Below are positions 21,910 through 32,676 of a stretch of DNA of 64,000 nt, piece by piece. Below the pieces are notes generated by a model. It saw only the letters and a program-made list of their open reading frames with translations. It was not told the DNA's origin and ran no database searches. Numbering within the stretch: position 1 is the first letter of the stretch; the number at the start of each line of letters is the position of its first letter. The translations under genes were made by a program, and so were the position numbers. Source of the DNA: Acanthosepion pharaonis (Eukaryota > Mollusca > Cephalopoda > Sepiida > Sepiidae); contig CAHIKZ030005408.1 of the NCBI GenBank assembly GCA_903632075.3, positions 2,551,501 through 2,615,500 of the forward strand, given 5' to 3'.

Positions 21910-22410
21910 TGCTTTTTTAATCATTTAATCCCATGCAAGGTAGTAAAGCCACGAAGTTACTGAGTGTGAAAGAATACGAAAAAAGAAAAACATTATTAAG
22001 GAGTGAGAACAATAGAAGACTAATCAAAACAGTAGATATCGATTGACATTGCATTTGAATTTTCGAAGATCAAAGTTGACTGGAAAGCAAGGAGCCAGGA
22101 GAGAGTTCCAAAAAGAGAGAAAAAGAAACTGTTAGCATAAAACTTATGCCAATTCAACTGTAAATTGATGAAACCTAACTGCCAATCTAGTACTGCACTT
22201 AAATTCATAAAGTCTAGGTACCATAGTGAAAAACTTATCTGAACACTTACCATGAAAGTATTTATAGAAAAGGCACAGAGAAGTAACTTTACAGTGGCGA
22301 GAAAGTGACTGAAGCCAAGATGCCAATAATATTGCTGATTCTTTGAATTTTATCAAGAATTGCTAAATATATAAGAGAAGCACCAGACCAAATGTGGCAG
22401 CAATATTCTC
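21910..22410 (-). pseudogene. CR1/L2-like LINE ORF C-terminal fragment
   Basis: The minus strand shows SLCLFYKYFHGKCSDKFFTM, VPRLYEFKCSTRLAVRFHQF and TVELA, followed by a decayed 3' tail ending in the TTTTTAATCATTTAATCCCA type terminus at 21915. Same family as 7905-8325 and 9060-9400. Confidence 0.65.
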
Positions 22411-22859
22411 TTAAAATTTATCATATTTGAAGAAACAGATAATTTTTGCCTTCTCTAACCTACATACTACTCAAAGTTTATTTTCAAGATCTTGAAATTT
22501 TGCAATTTATCCCCTTAGAAATTGCATTTATCACTTTTAATCATTTTCAATTCTTCACGATTACACCAACAATAAATTATTTTTTTCTGTTGGTGGAGAA
22601 CCAAAATGTCTTTCAGCAATTCTACTTCTATGCTCTCTTGCTTAATTAATTACACTCTATTTGAATTTAGCTGTGTATTGTAATGGTAATATTAGCAGTT
22701 TCCTTATGTGAAAACATTTGGTATTTATAAACTGAGCAGCCAGTGCTACTTCAGTTACACTTTTCTTCACTCCTTGGCTATCAGCTAGGATCAAAGTGTA
22801 GTGTTTGTTCTTCCAGTCTCTAATGGTAACGAAACATTTGGCATTCATTGATGAGTATT

Positions 22860-23110
22860 CAATGCTACTGTCAGTTGAAATTTATAAAATAAGTTTCTTA
22901 ACATACAGTAACTGTTATTGGTATTTCTAGTATTGATGGGGACTTCCTTCTTAATGTTTTGATTGAAGTTGTGTGGAACATCAATATCTTGATTATGTCA
23001 TTATTTTCTTGAGTTACATGTGCTAACCATTTTAGTTGTTGTTGTTGTCATTGAAAGTCCTCAAATGATGTGGTTTCTGTTATTTGGTACAGTTTAAGAT
23101 TCTGTAGCAC
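22860..23110 (-). repeat. Member of the ACATCACTTGAGGACTTTC repeat family
   Basis: The plus strand carries GAAAGTCCTCAAATGATGTG and AGTTACATGTGCTAACCATT, the complement of the units at 50440-50960 and 60985-62740. A second minus-oriented copy is at 63380-63560. Class unknown. Confidence 0.6.
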
Positions 23111-23214
23111 CAGACAATAGTTTCAAAATCAAATGATCTAAACAATGCATGCCTTTTTGCACATGGCTGGTGTATATCCTATATATAGGTACCTCCTATA
23201 GATTCGCTGAGCAC

Positions 23215-24010
23215 ACATAATGAAAAAATGCCCCAAAATTAATATAAACAAAATTTTATCATCAAAATCTGTTATTATTAAGAGGATTTTTTGGTTATTA
23301 AATTATATTTTTTGACCCTTTTTTAGAATGTTTGAAATTTTGGTTAAAAATTTGTTTTTCTTGCATCAGTGGGGGACTATAAATTAGTATAGGAAATTGT
23401 CAGTGTCTTTTTGCAGTGTAAAACACACCGATTTGGAAATTCTTGCAAAAATCAAATAATTGTTGGATTTTAAGGAAACTTTCAGGCCTTATTCACAAAT
23501 GAAGGAAATTATTTTTGAAATGTTTACTTTTTAAAAAATCTTGCTAAAAATATTTTTTATTTACACCTGTTAACTCCACAATGAAATTTCAAGAAATTCT
23601 TTTTTATAATGCTAAGAGTGATTATACAGACAAATCCTCAAAGAATTTAAATCATTAAATTTTTATGGTCAAACAGGACCCCCAGTTACAGAAAATTGGC
23701 TGTGACTTGTAAAATAAAAAATACAATAAAACTAAGACATTATTTTATTAGATAAGCTTTTAATTGTTTTTATGTATGAAATATATTATGGACACTATTG
23801 TCTTAAGAAAAAAATTTTTTGATGAATAAAGAATTTTTACAATTGTTTTCATTTTTTTAAAATTTTAATTAGAATAATTTATAAACTTTTAAAATTTTGT
23901 ATTAATTTTTAGCAGTCAAGCGATATTGTTATTAAATTAAAACTGTATTTACTACTCATAAATGAAAAAACCCACCACAAAAGAACACCAATATTTTAAG
24001 AAGAATTTTG
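23215..24010. repeat. 0.8-kb unclassified dispersed repeat, copy 1
   Basis: It shares with 39095-39945, in the same orientation, blocks such as TTCTTGCAAAAATCAAATAA, GAAACTTTCA, CTTATTCACAAATGAA and ATTTTGGTTAAAA, as well as the matching 3' half with TTTTAATTG. The two copies are clearly diverged. No TIR, LTR or coding frame is evident. A TA tract at about 24045-24093 follows. Confidence 0.7.
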
Positions 24011-24040
24011 GATTTATTTTATGTGTGTATAAACGTGTTG

Positions 24041-24095
<55 letters not shown>

Positions 24096-24189
24096 TGATT
24101 GCACTCTCCTGTTGTTTTCAATGTATGCAGGTACAGCAATTCAGTTCATAGAACAGTTGTCAGACGACTCATACATATGATTTGATTAT

Positions 24190-24700
24190 AGTGGTAAAGA
24201 CTTGTGCCAAGCCCAACTACACTTAAGAAACAAAGAAAAAAATACTGAACTATTACATGATGCCTGTTGTCCTATATAGTAGTGAATGCTGGACAATCTC
24301 CTCAAAGATGAAGAAGAGACATAAAGTAGCAGAAATGTGGTTCTACAAAAGGATGCTGAAAATACCATGGATCGAACATGTGAGCAACAACAAAGTTTTA
24401 AAAAAACAAAAAGGACACTTATACTTAACATCAGGAAGAGACAATTTCTAGAGCACATAATGAGGAAAGAGGACTTGTAAAATTTGATACTCACAAGATA
24501 TACTGAATGCAAGTGGTACTAAGGAAAACAATGCATAATCTATCAAGCAAACTTGAGTTTTAAATGGGTGGCAGAATAAACTTTAGGAGAGATAACAAAA
24601 AGACAAAATTTATTAAGAACTACAAAGGACTGGAAGTTGTGAAGAGCCATAATCACCAACATCCTGAAAGGACATGGTACGTAGAAGTAAAAGAAAAACT
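24190..24700 (+). pseudogene. RTE-type LINE C-terminal fragment
   Basis: Plus-strand blocks VLYSSECWTISSKMKKRHKV, MWFYKRMLKIPWIEHVSNNK and the following GLENL-like and ATKDRKL-like residues match the C-terminal half of the RTE family. Stops are present, and the RT core is absent. Confidence 0.75.
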
Positions 24701-24959
24701 GTTTTTCACAAATTCCATCTTGGAAATTACCAAATTTTTTATATATTGTTTTTTGGACTGGGCTGAATTCTAAATCCAATATATCTTATTGCAAGAATCA
24801 CTAATGATTTAGGTAAAGTATTTATCAGCTTTCTGATTAATTATGTATACTAATTGGCAATAACCAGAATTTATTTACATATTAATCATACACTGATATC
24901 ATTTGAATAGATCAATATTAAATAATCAATATTAGATAAACAAGCCAAATCCAAATCTA

Positions 24960-25200
24960 GAGCCTTTTCATTCCTGTTGGAGGAACCCCTTCCTGATTAA
25001 CCATGCCTTCAGAGGTGTAGCTGTATTCCCCATGTTTCGCCAATTGATGGTTGGTGAGGCTATTTAACCCAGAGTTGGAGGTTTTGAATTCAGAGTTGTC
25101 CTTCACCTAGACTGATTGCCACCCAAGGCCATAGGACCCAATCTTTTCTACTATTTACTTATTCAATAGATTCCTCAGACACACTGAGCCTGATGAGCAG
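24960..25200. repeat. SINE-like fragment
   Basis: The blocks TTGAATTCAGAGTTGTCCTT, CTAGACTGATTGCC and CCAAGGCCATAGGACCC match the SINE units at 35640-35760 and 49640. Poorly preserved. Confidence 0.45.
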
Positions 25201-25384
25201 TGTTACACAAAACTCTGGATTGTGCCAAGTCTTTAGAACATTTATTAATTGATTAAAAGATCAACATATGAAAACAATAATTTCCCATCTCAAAAAATTC
25301 AAATAAATTTACAACTATTTTAGACTAAAAAGTCTAAAAGTCTATTGTTTATTCAGATACTCTGTGACAGTAAAATATTCCAAT

Positions 25385-25630
25385 TTACAATCTCTGTAGC
25401 ATCCTGGGTATGACGATAAATGACAGCAAGGTCTCTGATCGAGAGGTTTTGAAGAGCATGTAACCACCTTTTAATAGCTGTTGTTCCCAGGTCCACCCTG
25501 ACTCAGTGTGATATCACCTGTTAGGGTCCCACTTACAGGCAAATAGTTAACCCTCAGACTGGGGTCAAAACACTATGAAAGTATAAAAATAGATTTTTAT
25601 AGTAAAAATACCAGCAACACATTTTTTGAA
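25385..25630 (-). repeat. Dispersed repeat, inverted relative to 49205-49505
   Basis: CTGTTGTTCCCAGGTCCACC and CACTATGAAAGTATAAAAAT here correspond to the complements GGTGGACCTGGAAATAACAG and ATTTTTATACTTTCATAGTG at 49300-49400. The repeat is about 250-300 bases. Class unknown, possibly a SINE. Confidence 0.6.
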
Positions 25631-25671
25631 AAAAAAAAAAAATTAAACCTGATCTACAAACATTAGATCTT

Positions 25672-26020
25672 ACAAAGAATATATATTCTATTCATATAAA
25701 CCTATCCTAAAAATTTCATTGGTATTTGTTATGATGTTGATTTGGGGTTAGTAGAGACAAACGCCAAATAACACGTAACAATAAAAAGGGTTTTAATAGG
25801 TTGGTAAAAAGGTACAGAAATCGCCTGAGTAGTCAATAACTAGCTCAGCTAAGAACTTCTCTGTCTATCTGTCTTCCCCATGTCAACTGACATGCCACTA
25901 TTTAAAGTCTTTGTTCGCAGACAAGTTCATCTTCAAGAGGGGTGGTAGGTTTCTGACACAACAGTATTAAAAACCCATTATGGTTGATATGCTGTAAAAC
26001 AAAATAAAACAAACCAATTT
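25672..26020. repeat. Dispersed copy of the 111-bp unit, split by a solo LTR
   Basis: The left half (ACAAAGAATATATATTCTAT) and right half (ATTAAAAACCCATTATGGTT, GATATGCTGTAAAAC) make up one unit of the tandem family at 18069-18401. The interruption is the solo LTR 25727-25963. Confidence 0.75.
25727..25963. mobile_element. Solo LTR, 237 bp, 5-bp target duplication GTATT
   Basis: It starts TGTTATGATG and ends GACACAACA, so the ends are TGTT...AACA. It is flanked by GTATT at 25722-25726 and 25964-25968. The host repeat is continuous on both sides, which fixes the boundaries. There is no internal region or second LTR, as expected after LTR-LTR recombination. It lies 220 bp downstream, in transcript direction, of the UNC80 exon at 26185. 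Confidence 0.85.
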
Positions 26021-26184
26021 CTATAACTGTCTCTGATTTTATTTACAGAATGAATTTTTTACGATAAGAGGTCTGATCCTCTTGATAGATGTGGCAAACT
26101 TCAATAATTATGTAAACATTAGCTTTTTAGAGTGTTATCTCCATTCTAGTTTGATGTAAAGTTAAGTAATGAAAAGTAACTTAC

Positions 26185-26426
26185 CTGTTGGAGACTGAAC
26201 AAAACTACCTGATTCTATACAGAAGCCAAGTACGGCATGCATAAAGTCCACAGTATCTTGGACTGAATGTCTGCATACAGAATCCCGTAGAAACTTCCGA
26301 AATAAAGATGGGTTTCCCCTTTGTAGTCTCTGTAAACAATTCTGTCCCTTTAAACGTAAATGTTCCCCATTCACTCCTCTGACACCATCACCACATCCTT
26401 GTGGGCATCCAAGGGCTTTATATATT
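26185..26426 (-). CDS. UNC80: UNC80 internal exon (second visible)
   Basis: The 242-nt exon encodes about 81 residues. The first base completes an Arg codon split with the giant exon, giving SIVRIYKALGCPQGCGDG across the junction. The Cys/Gly motif LGCPQGCGDGVRG and the later DTVDFMHAVLGFC match the UNC80 hallmark region. The acceptor is TTTTTTAAATTTCAG above 26426 and the donor is ACAG/GTAAGTTAC at 26184. Entry phase 2 and exit phase 1 fit both neighbours. This part lies in the cytosolic helical solenoid of the NALCN-UNC79-UNC80 complex. Confidence 0.95.
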
Positions 26427-26699
26427 CTGAAATTTAAAAAAAAAATGAAGAACAAATGTTTACATCAAAAAATTAAAATGTTTTGAAATTTTAATTATAA
26501 CTTTAAAGAGTTAAATATAAAGAACACCAATTAAAATTTCAAATATTAAATGCACATGCATAAATTTAGATGACTTAAGCTTAAAATAAATATGCACTAT
26601 TAAGGATATTCTATCTCTCTCTTTAAATAATAAATATAAATTATTTTAAGAGATTACCTCTCCCTAGGGAGAAAGAACTCTCAAAGAAAAGAAAATTGC
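26427..26699. other. Start of the 9.9-kb intron's 3' part, no feature
   Basis: AT-rich intron containing the polypyrimidine/acceptor region of the exon at 26426. Nothing else recognised. Confidence 0.5.
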
Positions 26700-27197
26700 T
26701 TTTTGAGTAGTGGGGATAGTGTTAAAAATTGTGGAAGCAGAAAAATATTTTTTTAGGGAGTTTACCCCACATGTGAAGAAGGAACTAAGCATAAACTACA
26801 AGAAAACAGAATGCATGGTCATCAGTAAAAGGATGAGCCCGAAATGCAATTTGCAGGCAGGGAACACTAGAATCAAGCAGACTCAGCAGTTTAAATATCT
26901 GGGAAGCATTCTGACAGAGGACGGTAAATGCGGCACTGAGATCCATAGACATATTGGGATGGCCAAAGATACATTTCAAAAGCTGGGCAGAGTATTACGA
27001 GACAGAAGGATTTCTTTGGTAACGAAGAAAAGAGTACTGAGCTGTTACATGATATCCTTCTTTATGGCAGCGAATGTTGGACAATTTCCTCAAAGATGAA
27101 GAAGAGACTCAAGGCGACAGAGATGTAGTTCTACAGAAGGATGCTAAGGATATTATGGACCAAGTGTGTGAGCAACGATGAGGTCTTAGAGAGATTG
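26700..27197 (+). pseudogene. RTE-type LINE copy, thumb region, cut by an inverted duplication
   Basis: A 129-codon frame carries YKKTECMVISKRMSPKCNLQ, QFKYLGSILTEDGKC, EIHRHIGMAKDTFQKLGRVL and RVLSCYMISFF. A frameshift then leads to the SECWTIS-like block and VSNDEVLERL. Homology stops at 27197, where the left arm of a 161-bp inverted repeat begins. The expected continuation of this ORF is found on the minus strand at 28008-27728. Confidence 0.85.
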
Positions 27198-27358
27198 CAA
27201 ACAATTATTTTTATTTTACGGATGACTTTCACTGGATTTTGCAATTAATTTTGATTATTCCCAAATTTATTTCCAAGTTATAAAAGTTGTTATTGAACAA
27301 AAAAATTTGTTGCAAAAAATTATGTAAAAAACGCCAAAAACAAATGCAGTAATGAAAA
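27198..27358 (+). repeat. Left arm of a 161-bp perfect inverted repeat
   Basis: By eye the arm is identical to the reverse complement of 28009-28169 over all 161 bases (starts CAAACAATTATTTTTATTTT, ends CAGTAATGAAAA). The spacer is 650 bases. It has no coding content apart from a shadow frame. Confidence 0.95.
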
Positions 27359-27727
27359 CTTGAGAATCCAAAATTTGGGGATTGCGGGTCTGGATCCAGC
27401 CCAGAATGTTTTAATTTGCTTAGGGAGTCAACTTGATTCCAAAATGGTATGATATGTTGGGCTAAAGCCTCTAAGATTAAAGTTGAAAAAGTGTGACACA
27501 CTGATATTTGCATTTATTATACAGATGACTTTATATTTGCACTGATATCCTTTACACTACCTGAACATGCATAATAAATATAATAGTACATGACAAACTA
27601 TAATTATTAGACAATGATAATCAAATCTTTCCAAATTGCAATGGCTTACTTTTATATGTTGGTGCCTGTTAATATTGCTATAAAAAGAATGGTAGTACTA
27701 AGCCATTAATATTAGGATATTAATTCA

Positions 27728-28008
27728 CATGGGGTTTTCTATGTACCGTGTCCTTTCAGGACATAGGCGATCATGGCTCTCCATCTCCCTCTATCCCTTG
27801 CAGCTCTCAACAAGTTCCTTCCCTCTGCTACCTTCCCCAGACCACATTCTGTCATCCACTTGCTTAAAGCCACTAGGAATGTTATGCATTGTTTTCCTTT
27901 GTCTTTCTTTTCCTCCTATTCGACCCGTGAGTATCAGATTCTCCAGGCCCTCCTTCATTATGTGTCCCAGAAACTTCAGCTGCCTCTTCCTGATGTTAAG
28001 TATAAGCC
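27728..28008 (-). pseudogene. RTE-type LINE C-terminal segment in inverted orientation
   Basis: The minus strand encodes KRLILNIRKRQLKFLGHIMK, EGLENLILTGRIGGKERQRK and the terminal RAMIAYVLKGH-type block. This is exactly the part of the ORF that should follow the plus-strand copy ending at 27197. The two pieces therefore look like one LINE copy whose 3' part was inverted between two identical arms. Confidence 0.85.
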
Positions 28009-28169
28009 TTTTCATTACTGCATTTGTTTTTGGCGTTTTTTACATAATTTTTTGCAACAAATTTTTTTGTTCAATAACAACTTTTATAACTTGGAAATAA
28101 ATTTGGGAATAATCAAAATTAATTGCAAAATCCAGTGAAAGTCATCCGTAAAATAAAAATAATTGTTTG
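28009..28169 (-). repeat. Right arm of the 161-bp perfect inverted repeat
   Basis: Partner of 27198-27358. Identity is complete by eye, although both arms lie in old, diverged LINE sequence. Confidence 0.95.
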
Positions 28170-28607
28170 TATGGAAAGTAAGGACCTATGGACATCAAAT
28201 TGTCTTTAAATTAAGTGTTGGCAGAAGAATTATCATTGAACTTTTAAAAGGTAAGCTTAAATATTAATGCAATCCTTAAATGCAGCGATCAATTTTGAGT
28301 TTTTCTGTAGTTTATTGCTGCCTATCACATCTACTCCTCCCTGCCAATTGTGATGAAGTCCCAATCAAGAGCCTGCTGGAGAAGCTATCTAAATGCTGCC
28401 CAATAGGGTGGATTTTAAGCTAGCCCCTGCAGTTATGGGTTAAATATGTCTAGCTTTGGTGGCACCAGTCTCACACACAGATTACTCAGAATTTCAAATC
28501 ATGTAAAAGGCAATGGGAAATTGCCCCACTATCTTTTCTATATTTTTCTTTATGGAAATTCACAGAAATGGAATCTATGGAGACTCATGATCATCTACAT
28601 CTAGAAG
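28170..28607. other. Intron with a SINE-like scrap
   Basis: CAGTTATGGGTTAAATA and AAGGCAATGGGAAATTGCCC blocks near 28430-28520 look like degraded SINE material. No exon or coding signal. Confidence 0.35.
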
Positions 28608-28998
28608 AGAAATGGAATTTTGTTTGTTTGTTTGTTTGTTTGTTTGTTTGTGTTTTACGACATATCGACCTCCTCAGTCATTTAATGTCAAATCAGGTTA
28701 TTATTGGAATATTATTTTCCAATATAATAGACCCTTCCATTTCCACAAACGGAGAGGTTTGCCATGCTGAAAAAGGTTTTTAGAAATGAAATGGTTTGTA
28801 GAAAAAATCTGGTTCTGTCAAAAAAAATTTTTGTAGAGAATTGTATCGTAGGGAAGTTTCTTCCTTTTTGAGAAATGGTATGCAGAAAGAATCAGATTTT
28901 GTTGAAAATATTCCTTGCAGCAAAAGTTTGCAGAAAACTCCCAACTTTTTTATGTTTTTAGATTTTTTGGTACAAATTGACTGCTTTCAGGAACGATA

Positions 28999-29346
28999 TT
29001 ATGTTATCCATGTCAGTTTTTTTTGGAACAGTTCCTTCATGTTACTTGCACTATAAAGCGTTTCTCTTATATGGGCTAGGTCAGTACATTCAATGAGAAT
29101 GTGTTTCACTGTGTATGCGGTCTGGCATGCATAACACATTGGTTGTTGCTTTGCTTCAAGTAAGTAGGAATGTGTTGTCCTTGTATGGCCTATTCGAAGT
29201 CTGGACAATATCACTTCCTCTTTTCTATTTTTCCTATAGCTCTGTTTCCATTCTCCCAATTCAGGTTTAATTTTTAGTAATTTATTATTACTATTGCTGT
29301 TCCAGCGTTGTTGTCTTTGTTGCAGTATGTATTTATTTATCTTCAT
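28999..29346 (-). pseudogene. LINE ORF2 C-terminal domain
   Basis: The 115-codon end of ORF2 after the RNase H domain. It has the C-x2-C...H...C motif MCYACQTAYTVKHILIEC that closes ORF2 in I-clade and Jockey-group elements, preceded by LSRLRIGHTRTTHSYL. It is shifted one frame from the RNase H frame, which ends just upstream at 29343. Confidence 0.85.
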
Positions 29347-29984
29347 TTTAAGGTCTGTATATGGTATTTTGAAATTTTTTCTATGGTCATATTTAGAGTA
29401 GACCTGGCTGCTTTATCTGCCTGGTCATTTCCACCGATTCCAGTGTGACCTGGGACCCAACATATCTGTATATCATTATCATTTGATAGGTGTTCTAATT
29501 TACATAGTATTTTCACTATCAATGGATTATCAAACTTCCTGTTTTTTAGTGATTCTAATACTGATAGTGAATCAGAAAAGATAATGAACTTGTTGTTCCT
29601 TGATTCTGAGATGAGGTTAAGAGCCATGTTAATTGCGCAAACTTCTGCACTGAATATAGAGGTGTCATTTGGGAGATGTTTTTTAAATATTTTTCTATTA
29701 TATATTGCGGCACATCCTGTTATTTTTCCTACTTTAGATCCATCTGTGAAGACATGTGAGTGCCTAGGATATCTCTCCTTAACTTTCTCTAATTCCTCTT
29801 GGAAAATTAGTGGGTGGGTTTTATTTTTGAAGTATTTACAGAGGGTTAAGTTTATGTTTGGGGTTCTTATGGTCCAAGGTGGGATATCTGGTATGATTGT
29901 TTTATGGATTTTTGTCAAATCTACATCTGCTTCTTCTATAATTGTTTCCATCCGAAGTCCAAAGGGTTTTATGGCTTTTTTCAT
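29343..29984 (-). pseudogene. LINE ORF2 RNase H domain
   Basis: The 213-codon frame contains the RNase H1 signature in order: FTDGSKVG (first Asp), SAEVCAINMAL (Glu), FSDSLSVLESL (second Asp) and WVPGHTGIGGNDQADKAA (His region and last Asp). All four catalytic carboxylates are present. The domain degrades the RNA strand during target-primed reverse transcription. Its presence supports I-clade rather than Jockey or CR1. Confidence 0.9.
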
Positions 29985-30466
29985 TCCTTTGGAATAATTC
30001 TTTGTATTTTGGATAGAAGGTACTATTGTACGCAGGATTTGCTGGGCATGACCCTAATTTGACATAGTACTGGAGGGCCAGTTTATGGCTTCTACTATTT
30101 GCAGGTGCTTCGTTAGCCTCAGCATATAGGCTCTCAACTGGAGACGTTCTAAAGGCTCTGAGTACTAACCTCAAACCTCCATGGTAGATCGGGTCAAGCA
30201 TTTTTAAATAGGATTTTCTGGCTGAACGGTATATAAAAAATACTGTAATCCAATTTTGATCTAATTAGGGATCTATACAATAATAACAGAGTGTTTCGAT
30301 CTGCTCCCCATTTTGTGTGGGCTACCACGCCGCAGTAGTTGTAATGTTTTGTTACATTTGGTTTTTAAGTATTTCAGGTGGGGAATAAATGTTAGTTTTT
30401 TTTTGTCAAATATTACCCCCAGAAACTTGTATTCATCTACAACTGGGATCTCTGAACCGTCAAGTT

Positions 30467-31703
30467 TCAGCCTAGGGTCATTATGGAGTTTCCTTTTTTG
30501 TGACAAAAATGGACACATTTTTTTTTTGTTTTAGAGAACTTGAATCCATTTGTTGTTGCCCATCTGCTGATTTTATTTAGACCCTGTTGCAGTTTTCGTT
30601 CGATTGTGTGGATATATTTTGATTTATAACATATCATAAGGTCATCCACATATAGTGATCCATCGGTTCCTGGTGGTATTTCCTTGATTATAGTGTTTAT
30701 TTTTATGTTAAATAGTGTCACGGACAATATACTGCCTTGTGGGACACCCTCTTCCTGATTTTTCACATCTGAAAGTGTAGAGTCGACACGAACTCTGAAT
30801 TTTCTTTCAGATAAGAATCCATCAATAAACTGTGGCAATCTACCCTTTATACCCAGGTTACTCAAGTCCCTCATTACTCCATATTTCCACGTCGTATCAT
30901 AAGCCTTTTCTAGATCGAAAAAATATAGCTGTAAGGTGTTCCTTTTTTTGATAAATGCTTTCTAATATTTGTTTCAAGGCGTATTAAGTGGTCTATTGTG
31001 CCTCTTTTACTACGGAACCCACATTGTAAGTTGAAATAAGATTGTTTGATTCCAAATGTCAAATCAACCTGTTGTTTATTATCCTTTCCATTGTTTTACA
31101 CAAGCAACTGGTTAAAGAGATAGGTCGATAGTTTTGTGGGTCCAAGCCATCTCTTTTTGGTTTGGGAATTGGTATCATTGTTGTCTCTCTCCATATATCT
31201 GGGAACCTTCCTTCTGTCCATATTTTGTTAAATATTTTTAAAAGGAATTTTAGTGATTCTTCTGGTAATTTTTTTAAAAACTCATAGTGGATTTCATCCG
31301 GGCCTACAGCAGAATTATGGGATTTTTTTATAGAGTCTTTCAATTCTCTTAGTGTCAATAAACTATTATAATCTTCAAGATTTTTTGATTTAAAATTTAG
31401 TTTACATTTTTCTGCATCTTTGATGGTTATGAATTCTTTTGTACCATTCAGACTGGATGAGTTTTTGGCAAAGGTTTCAGCTAGCAATTCTGTTATAGCT
31501 TTTTTATCTGTTATTATGGAGTTGTCTTTTGAGAGGTGTTTTATTGGTGTTATTTCTTGTTTGCCCATAATTTTCTTAATCATTTCCCAAATTGCCTTTG
31601 GTTTAGTTGAGCAATTCAATTTGCTGACATAATTCTGCCAGCATTCTCTTTTTGCTGCTTTTATCTCTTTTCGTGCCTTTGCTCTGTTTGATTTGTATTC
31701 CAT
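30467..31703 (-). pseudogene. LINE ORF2 reverse transcriptase domain
   Basis: Two frames carry the RT. At 31703-31059 there are NSAVGPDEIHYEFLKKLP, IPIPKPKRDGLDPQNYRPIS and LTSCLCKTMERII (RT blocks 0-2). At 30874-30467 there are EEGVPQGSILSVTLFNI and GSLYVDDLMICYKS with the Y-V-D-D catalytic motif. A frameshifted middle (about 31058-30875) holds the GFRSKRGTIDHL and FFDLEKAYDT blocks. Several indels make it inactive. Confidence 0.9.
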
Positions 31704-31938
31704 CAGATTGGATGTTATTGGTTCTTTTTGGAATTTTTTAGTGCTTCTTTTCGCAGTTTAATTGCTTCTTGGCATTTGTTGTTGAACCAGGGTCTGTTTC
31801 TGTTTATTTGGAGTTGTAGTCTTGGGAACACTGTCTACTGCTATAGAGTTCAGTGTTTCAGTGAAATACTCTATTGTGTCATTGTTTGACTCTTTGTGTA
31901 TTAGTTTTTCTTTGCATTTTTCTTCAAATTTTTCCCAG

Positions 31939-32676
31939 TTAGCTTTGTCTAGTTTCCAACGGGGCATTTTTTTCCCCATTAGGCTTTGTGTTATTTAGAA
32001 GTATTGGGAAGTGATCACTACCACAAGTATCATCATGTACTTGCCAAGTGTAGTCCATATAGATAGATGGGTCACATATGGTTAAATCAATGGCAGAGGT
32101 ATTCCCACTAAATTGGTTTATATGTGTTTGAGTGCCCGTGTTGAGTATGCATAGATCGTTTTCGTTAACAATCCTTTCCAGGATTTTACCTTTTTTGTTT
32201 ATTTCTTTGCATCCCCATATGATGTTGTGACTGTTAAAGTCACCCAATAAAATGAATGGCCTAGGGAGTTGCTGCAACAGTTGCTCTAATTCGGTGTTGA
32301 TAACCTGATCATGTGGGGGTATGTATATAGAGCATACTGTTATGGTACGATGTAAAGTGGCTGATGCAGCTACAGCTTGAAGATTTGTGTCAAGATCTAT
32401 TCTGCGTTGAGGGATCTTGTTATTAATTAGTATGGATGTGCCGCCTGAGGCTCTATCTGTATTATTATTTATATAGTTATATGAGGTAAAATTACGAATT
32501 TTTACATTGTCATTCTCTTTCAGAAAAGTCTCCTGTAAACATATTATCATTGGAGATAGGTTCCCAATTAAAAGCAGTAGTTCATTTATGTTTGGTTTCA
32601 TACCTCTTATGTTCCATTGGATGATTTTATTAGTCATGGTTCCGGTATTTTGATGTTTGATTACTTGTGGAGCCAT
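31939..32676 (-). pseudogene. LINE ORF2 APE-type endonuclease domain
   Basis: An open 245-codon stretch with the full AP-endonuclease set: IIQWNIRG (Asn), IICLQETF (Glu), LLGDFNSHN (Asp and Asn) and CGSDHFPIL (SDH). This domain nicks the target DNA. ORF2 starts at 32676 or at an internal Met at 32637, overlapping the ORF1 stop by 16 bases in the first case. A frameshift near 31960 breaks the link to the RT. Confidence 0.9.

Noticed and set aside
22657..22848. 63-codon minus-strand frame (FVTIRDWKNKHYTLI)
   Set aside because: No homology recognised; it sits between repeat fragments and has no splice sites in phase with UNC80.
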